Origin: Xiphophorus maculatus
Lineage: Eukaryota; Chordata; Actinopteri; Cyprinodontiformes; Poeciliidae
Reading direction: 5' to 3'
DNA: 64,000 nt
Assembly: GCF_002775205.1 (NCBI RefSeq)
Contig: NC_036458.1
Location: 2,696,560-2,760,559 of the forward strand
Shown here piece after piece: positions 59,045-64,000 of this stretch; the stretch's first letter is position 1, and each line of letters opens with the position of its first letter. The notes beneath the pieces are model-generated. The model was not told the origin of the DNA. It saw nothing but the letters and a program-made list of their open reading frames with translations, and did no database searches. Made by a program: the position numbers and the translations under genes.

Positions 59045-62000
59045 GTGAGTTTGCCGTCAATATTTCTGATATTTGTTCACAGATTACAAATGACAGAAGT
59101 AGACCCTGTTTTACCTTTTCCAGTGCCAAACTGGCCGCTGTTTCCATGGGAATACCTGGAAATATGCCGAAGCCTCCAGCTAACGCGAAGCTAACCGGTT
59201 AGCTTTACTGTTAATAAAACGGTAAACCAGCTGAAAGTTTGTTTGTTTGTGTTCACAGGGTTCAGTCTGAGATCGAGGTGCTGAAGTCCATCTACCTGGA
59301 GGAGCTGCAGGTGGACAGGAGAGAGGACGGGTGAGGAAGCAGCAGCTCTGCTGGGATCTGGACAGAAAATAATGATTTTTATGGAATAAACTGTTATAAA
59401 AAAAAAGGCTAAAATAATCTAGAATGTTATTAATCACCCATAAATATCACCTGAAACAGTAAGTATATCAGAAAGATGTTGGAGGTCAAAGTTCATTCGC
59501 AGCATAACTTGAAATCTTTATTGGTTCTATAGCTGAGCTATTGTTTGCAAAGAGCTGAACAGGGATATAAGTTTATGTTTATGATGGTGTTTTCCAGGTC
59601 GTAAAGATCAGAAAACATAATATTGGTTTTTCCAGTCGTTATGATGCATTAAGTGGTCTGAAAGTTGTAGCATTTAGCCTGTGTGTCTTGTTTGTGCTGC
59701 TGCAGGGGCTGGCAGGTGAGTCTGGTTCTGTATCCATCCACTGCAGAGGACTCGGTCTCCCAGTTTGTCCGACTCACTCTGACTCTGAGCCTCGATCTGC
59801 AGGTACCACGACCTCCCACCCGCCTGAGCCGCTCCTGAATTTACACCCTTCTCTTCTTTCTTTCTGCCTCCAATCTGAGTTTGTGTGTTTTTGATGTCAA
59901 TCACATGTGAAAATTACAGCCACTTTAGTGTAAATTTGGGTATGATGTGAACTGGATTCACCAGGCACTTAAGGAATGACACAAACTCTTCAAACTCAGT
60001 ATGATGATTATTTTGTAATCGGAATTACAATCACTGCATACTTCCATGAACATGTAATTCACACTTCGACCACTAGATGGTATCAAAGCATTTCTAATAG
60101 TATGAACAATAATTTGCAGTGTCTATTTCCCCCATTTGACTACATGCACAATATGAAAGGTATGAAGCTAATTAGCGTCATTAGTCCAGAATGGGTTAAA
60201 GGTGATTGACGACTTTTCTTTGTTCCATTTCTTCAGTATCCCTCATCGTCTCCGGTCATCTCTATTCACAACCCGCGTGGGCTCTCCGACGATAAACTCG
60301 GCAGGTAAAAACTTTCCTGCGCCGCCGTCGCTGCAGCCCAGAGACTCGGTTTTTAATAATGATGTGATTGTTTCTGCGCAGCGTCCAGAAGTGTCTCCAG
60401 GCGGAGGCTGAATCTTGGCTCGGCTCTCCGGTGCTGTATCAACTCATTGAGGTCAGAACATAATGGCTTTAAATAAAAATCTGATTATTGGAGACATTTT
60501 GTCATTTCTGTGACCTCTGGTTTGCTTTATATCTACACAGAAAGCTAAAGAAATCCTGACTGAAAGCAATATTCCTCATGGGAACTGTGTCATATGCCTT
60601 TATGGTTTCAAGGTAAGGTGTTTCCATCCCTCAAGGTTAGATCTGGTCATCAACCTGATGCCTTAAATTTGCTCGCTTAGGCCTTTCACAATAAATCAGT
60701 TAATCATAGGATCAGTTAAAATAAGTTCAATAATTTCCATTTTCAATATTTATTGTTTTTCTCTTTTCTCTCTACCAAAAACTGGATGACAAAAGTCTTC
60801 AGACTGGTGCTTTGGTCTCAACTAGCTGATTTTTCAAGGGATATTTTTGTTTACAGAGATTTCAGTGCTCATTTTGTAGTTTCCGTTTTTTTATTTTATT
60901 TTGAATATTTAAAATATCTTCCAGTTTTAGTCTTAAATATTCATTAGAATTTAAAATTTATTGATCTCTGAGAATATGCTCTTGCATTATTTTGCCATTA
61001 CGGTGGTCTCAAAACAACAATATTGTTGTTTATCATGATAACTTTTGGGAAAATTGTATCGTGACAGGTCTATTCTCACTGCGAAAACACAAAATCTAAC
61101 CAGGTATTTTTGGTCTACTTTACAATGCACATGAAATCAGACAAAAATAAATTATAAGTAACTTTTCAGCAAGATATGAGCTTGTTTAAAGTCATTAAGT
61201 CCTTAATTTTGAGTAATTAAGTAGACTAGCAGATTATTTCACTTAAAACAAGACATTTTCCCATGTTAAAAATGAAATAATCAATTTTCTTAACCAACAA
61301 AAAATAAGCTCTTATATCTTGCATAAAAGTTGCTGGTAGGTTAGTTTAGTCTTATTTCAAGTGTACTAAGGTATTTCTACTAGAAGCTAAATCAAAAAAA
61401 GATTGTGTTTTTGCAGTTCTGATGTGAGTTTATTCCTGTTTTCGGTTCTCAGGAGGGAGAGACCTTCACCAAGACGAGCTGCTACCACTACTTCCACTCC
61501 CACTGCCTCGGCCGCTACGTGGTCCACTCAGAGCGGGAGCTGCGGCAGAGGGAGAAGGAGCTGGAAGAGGATAAAACCAGAGATGGAAGCAGCGTTCAGG
61601 TCAGATACCAGCAGCTGGACGGAAAAACTCAGTTTCATCCAAATCCTCCTAAATCTGGACTCTCCTCCGACAGGAGCTGACGGTGGTGTGTCCGGTCTGC
61701 AGGGAGCCTCTCACATATGACAGAAACCAGCTTCTAAAGTCTCCTGCACCGGAGCTGCCTGAGGTAAACACAGCTAGCATGAAGCTAATCAGGAGCAGCT
61801 CTGAGTTGCAACGTGGTATTGGGGTTATTGTAGGTAAAAGACACTAAATATTTGGCAACAGACGATTACATTTTAGCCAGAAAACATGGGACAATTTTTG
61901 CGGTTGAAAGGTCGGAAATTTGTATAAAAAAACTTTATAGGTGACCTATTACGCAAAATACACATTTTGCACTTCCATTTGGGTTACAACTGCTTCCAAA

Positions 62001-64000
62001 AACTCAACTGGTTTTGGTTATAAAATTAATTTATCTCCTAGATTTACCACTTGAGTTTCAAAGAACTTCCTGCAAATTTCTCACTTCATAATCTTAGAAA
62101 TTATTCTAGTTTTCAGTTCGGAGATGTATGCCTTTCTTTGTGGAAATGTTTTGGAGTAAATATTCTCCTATGTGTTTGCATATTTTTGTGCCGATGTGCT
62201 GACCGTAGCGGTCAGGAGTCTAACGGCAGTTTCCTGTCAGCTCGATCAGGCAGCGATCGGCTCCGACTTTCAGAGGAAGTGGGGTCAGCTCCAGAAGATT
62301 CTGGAGAAGCAGAGGTGCAACGGCGGGATCATCGACACGGAGGAGGAATCCAACCGATTCCTGATCCACATCCAGGAGGTAGGGATGCCATTCAGCCAGC
62401 TGATTAATTCATCAAGTCTAATTAAATCATTAAAACCGACCACATATTTACACATAACCTACTTTTTTCCCCACTGTTTGAATAGCAATAGCTAAAAAAG
62501 AACATCCTGTTTCAGGTCAGTTAGACTTATTAAAGTAATTGTTATTGCTATTCCTTAAAATCGAATGATTAAAATTCATAAATGTACGTACAACAATCTA
62601 ACTATGTCCTTTAAAAACAAAGGCCAAAGCAAAAATTATGCCTTATAAGATTCAGTTGAGGTTATTCCTTCAACATTTGTCAACATTTCTTAGTGTAAAT
62701 TAACTGCTATTACACTAAGAAACAGCGCATCTGGTATTGAAATACCATTCATTTGTATGTCCATAATTATACAAATAAAAAAAACAAGCCATGTATCAAC
62801 CTGGGCTGAAATGGCGCTCAGAAGAAGAAGAAGCCACCACAACAAAGGCTACATGAAAAGCCATTAACCTCCAACTTCTGGAGGTTTGTCCTCTGAAGAT
62901 GAAATGATTAAACTTTGATGAACAAGTTCTGATGAAACGTAAACATTCATATTAGAAGATTTAAAAAATAATTGAAAGAAAACTCTCCAGTTTTTCTGCT
63001 GTTTAGCTAATCTGAACTATCCTGACCAAAAATAAGTTATCAGATTTAGTCGTTTTCAACTGTAGATTAAATTGATAACACAGAATTGATGATTATATTA
63101 ATTGTTAATTTGTGTGGCTGAAGCCTCCAGCTGGTTCTTAGCGACGCCTCTTGTTCTGGAACAGACAGAACGTGTGAAATGGATTTCTGAAGGTGTGAAG
63201 CTGCTGAAAAAAATAAGCTGTGAAATTAATTAATTGCACAATAAATTAAAACCAACTCAATGATTTATCATTTTTCTCTTTTCTTTCTACCAAAAACTGG
63301 AGGACAGAAATCTTACGTCTTTTTGAGGTTGAGAGACTAAATAATTTTATTTATTTTGCATATTTAAAATGTATTCCAGTCCATTAGAATTTAAAGCTTA
63401 TTGATGTTTGAGAGTTTTTTACATTATTATGGCATTAAATATTGCATTACTTGAAAACGGTCTTGAAACAACAATATTGTTTATTGCAATAACTTCTGGG
63501 ACAGTTTGTAATCCTAACATGCCTAGTCTGAGTTGCCTCTGGTTCTGGTTCTGTTGTTCCCTGCAGGCCCCTCCAGTGTCTGAAAACGTAAACCCAGAGG
63601 TCGATGCGTCCCCCGCCCTCCCAGTTTCCTCCTCCTCTGATGAAGCCGGCGTCCGATCGGAGCGGTTTGTTCCCGGACTGTCCCAGCTCCCAGGCTTCCA
63701 GGCCCAGAAGCACCAGAACCAGGCCAGAGCGCCAAGAGGAGGAGGAAGACCCAAACCCCGTCCTGGGCAGGGCCCCCCCATCGCAGAGCACCTGGAACGG
63801 CTCGCTCTGTCAGACTGCACCGACCAATCACAGATGATTCTGGGAGACGGTGGCCGACAGACGCGATGCCGGATCGGGTCGGGGGAGGAACCAGAGAAGC
63901 AGGTTCCTCCAACTGATTTAGACTCTGAGGGCCCAAAAGATGGAGCCAGGGGTCACCGAGGGAGAAGAAGGGGCCCCTACCGGCCTGCCCTGCACCACAT
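59028..64000 (+). CDS. rnf25: RING finger protein 25, E3 ubiquitin ligase, 3' end outside window
   Basis: Ten coding exons seen: 59028-59044, 59259-59330, 59706-59802, 60237-60304, 60382-60451, 60541-60612, 61453-61599, 61674-61763, 62241-62378, 63567-64000. Phases join throughout, giving 401 residues before the edge; human RNF25 is 459. An RWD domain spans about residues 8-108, with the YPxxxP motif and HNPRGLSD. A RING-H2 follows: C124, C127, C142, H144, H147, C150, C187, C190, with a charged 36-residue insert between the last two pairs, as in human. The tail is Pro/Arg/Gly-rich. RNF25 works with UBE2D/E-type E2s, and reports link it to NF-kB p65 and, with RNF14, to clearing stalled ribosomes. 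Cytosolic. Confidence 0.95.
59259..59330 (+). CDS. rnf25: rnf25 coding exon 2
   Basis: EVQSEIEVLKSIYLEELQVD, start of the RWD domain; the E-x-LxSIYLxEL signature is clear. Confidence 0.93.
59706..59802 (+). CDS. rnf25: rnf25 coding exon 3
   Basis: Residues 30-62, GWQVSLVLYPSTAEDSVSQF then VRLTLTLSLDLQ: RWD beta strands. Donor CAG|GTACCA. Confidence 0.92.
60237..60304 (+). CDS. rnf25: rnf25 coding exon 4
   Basis: YPSSSPVISIHNPRGLSDDK: the YPxxxP turn of RWD domains at an exon start. Confidence 0.93.
60382..60451 (+). CDS. rnf25: rnf25 coding exon 5
   Basis: VQKCLQAEAESWLGSPVLYQ LIE: final RWD helices. Intron 4 is only 77 bp. Confidence 0.93.
60541..60612 (+). CDS. rnf25: rnf25 coding exon 6
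   Basis: KAKEILTESNIPHGNCVICL YGFK: linker and the first RING Cys pair (C124, C127). Confidence 0.96.
60678..61072. mobile_element. hAT-like MITE, copy 3 (rnf25 intron 6)
   Basis: Starts TAGGCCTTTCACAATAAATC, ends GTATCGTGACAGGTCTA. Flanks TGCTCGCT and TTCTCACT agree at 6 of 8 positions, a decayed target duplication. Same interior as the 6.8-kb copy. Confidence 0.8.
61077..61420. mobile_element. palindromic TTTTGCAGTG MITE, copy (rnf25 intron 6)
   Basis: TCACTGCGAAAACACAAAATC to GATTGTGTTTTTGCAGT; sits immediately beside the hAT-like MITE and ends about 35 bp before exon 7. Confidence 0.75.
61453..61599 (+). CDS. rnf25: rnf25 coding exon 7
   Basis: TSCYHYFHSHCLGRY supplies C142, H144, H147, C150; then a charged helical insert RELRQREKELEEDKTRD. 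Confidence 0.96.
61674..61763 (+). CDS. rnf25: rnf25 coding exon 8
   Basis: ELTVVCPVCREPLTYDRNQL: last RING pair C187, C190. Confidence 0.96.
62241..62378 (+). CDS. rnf25: rnf25 coding exon 9
   Basis: LDQAAIGSDFQRKWGQLQKI then RCNGGIIDTEEESNRFLIHI; GGIID-xEEExNR is the conserved post-RING block. An alternative acceptor at GCGGTCAG (62216) would shift the frame, so the 62240 acceptor is preferred. Confidence 0.9.
63215..63525. mobile_element. hAT-like MITE, copy 4 (rnf25 intron 9)
   Basis: Decayed ends (TGTGAAATTAATTAATTGC; CCTAACATGCCTA) but the interior CTACCAAAAACTGGAGGACA, TTTAAAATGTATTCCAGT and AACAATATTGTTTATTGC matches the other copies. Ends about 40 bp before exon 10. Confidence 0.7.
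63567..64000 (+). CDS. rnf25: rnf25 coding exon 10, cut by window edge
   Basis: Open for 144 codons from a CCCTGCAG acceptor: SVSENVNPEV-like acidic start, GRPKPRPGQGPPIAEHLERL, then a basic GHRGRRRGPYRP stretch. Low-complexity tail, diverged from human but with the same Pro/Arg character. No stop before 64000. Confidence 0.9.

Noticed and set aside
63419..63936. Minus-strand ORFs of 114-137 codons at the right edge
   Set aside because: Antisense to rnf25 exon 10; low-complexity composition explains the open frames.

Overview
The window is vertebrate nuclear DNA, almost certainly from a ray-finned (teleost) fish. Genes are split into short exons by GT-AG introns. The encoded proteins match vertebrate MMD, HLF and RNF25 closely. 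The AT-rich non-coding DNA is full of fish-type mobile elements: hAT-like MITEs, a tRNA-derived SINE, L2-like 3' ends, an RTE/Rex3-like LINE and a piggyBac derivative. I cannot name the species from sequence alone; a percomorph or cyprinodontiform fish is plausible but only a guess.

Layout. 0-3 kb (+): a broken, unidentified coding sequence that runs in from the left edge and has MITE and SINE insertions in it. 4.6 kb (-): a possible lone terminal exon. 5.6-10.9 kb (+): complete mmd (PAQR11), seven coding exons, 239 codons plus stop, with a CCAAT-box promoter and a poly(A) signal. 10.9-13.2 kb: tail-to-tail spacer. 13.2-26.4 kb (-): complete hlf, a PAR-bZIP transcription factor, four coding exons, 294 codons plus stop, with a perfect CRE upstream. 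One candidate plus-strand exon lies inside hlf intron 2. 26.4-58.7 kb: about 32 kb with no convincing coding exon. It holds nested repeats, including a piggyBac deletion derivative inside a palindromic MITE, a 283-bp near-identical duplication and a 5'-truncated LINE with clean target-site duplications. 58.8-64.0 kb (+): rnf25, an RWD/RING E3 ubiquitin ligase, first ten coding exons, cut by the right edge.

The three genes do not form a pathway. The mmd/hlf pair, arranged tail to tail, matches the neighbouring MMD and HLF genes on human chromosome 17 as I recall that map, so it looks like conserved microsynteny. rnf25 is not their neighbour in human. The gene-free block upstream of hlf is the natural place for long-range hlf enhancers. 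I found no convincing new multi-gene system. The most informative novelties are the layered transposon insertions, the broken gene at the left edge, the short recent duplication, and a few orphan exon-like segments.
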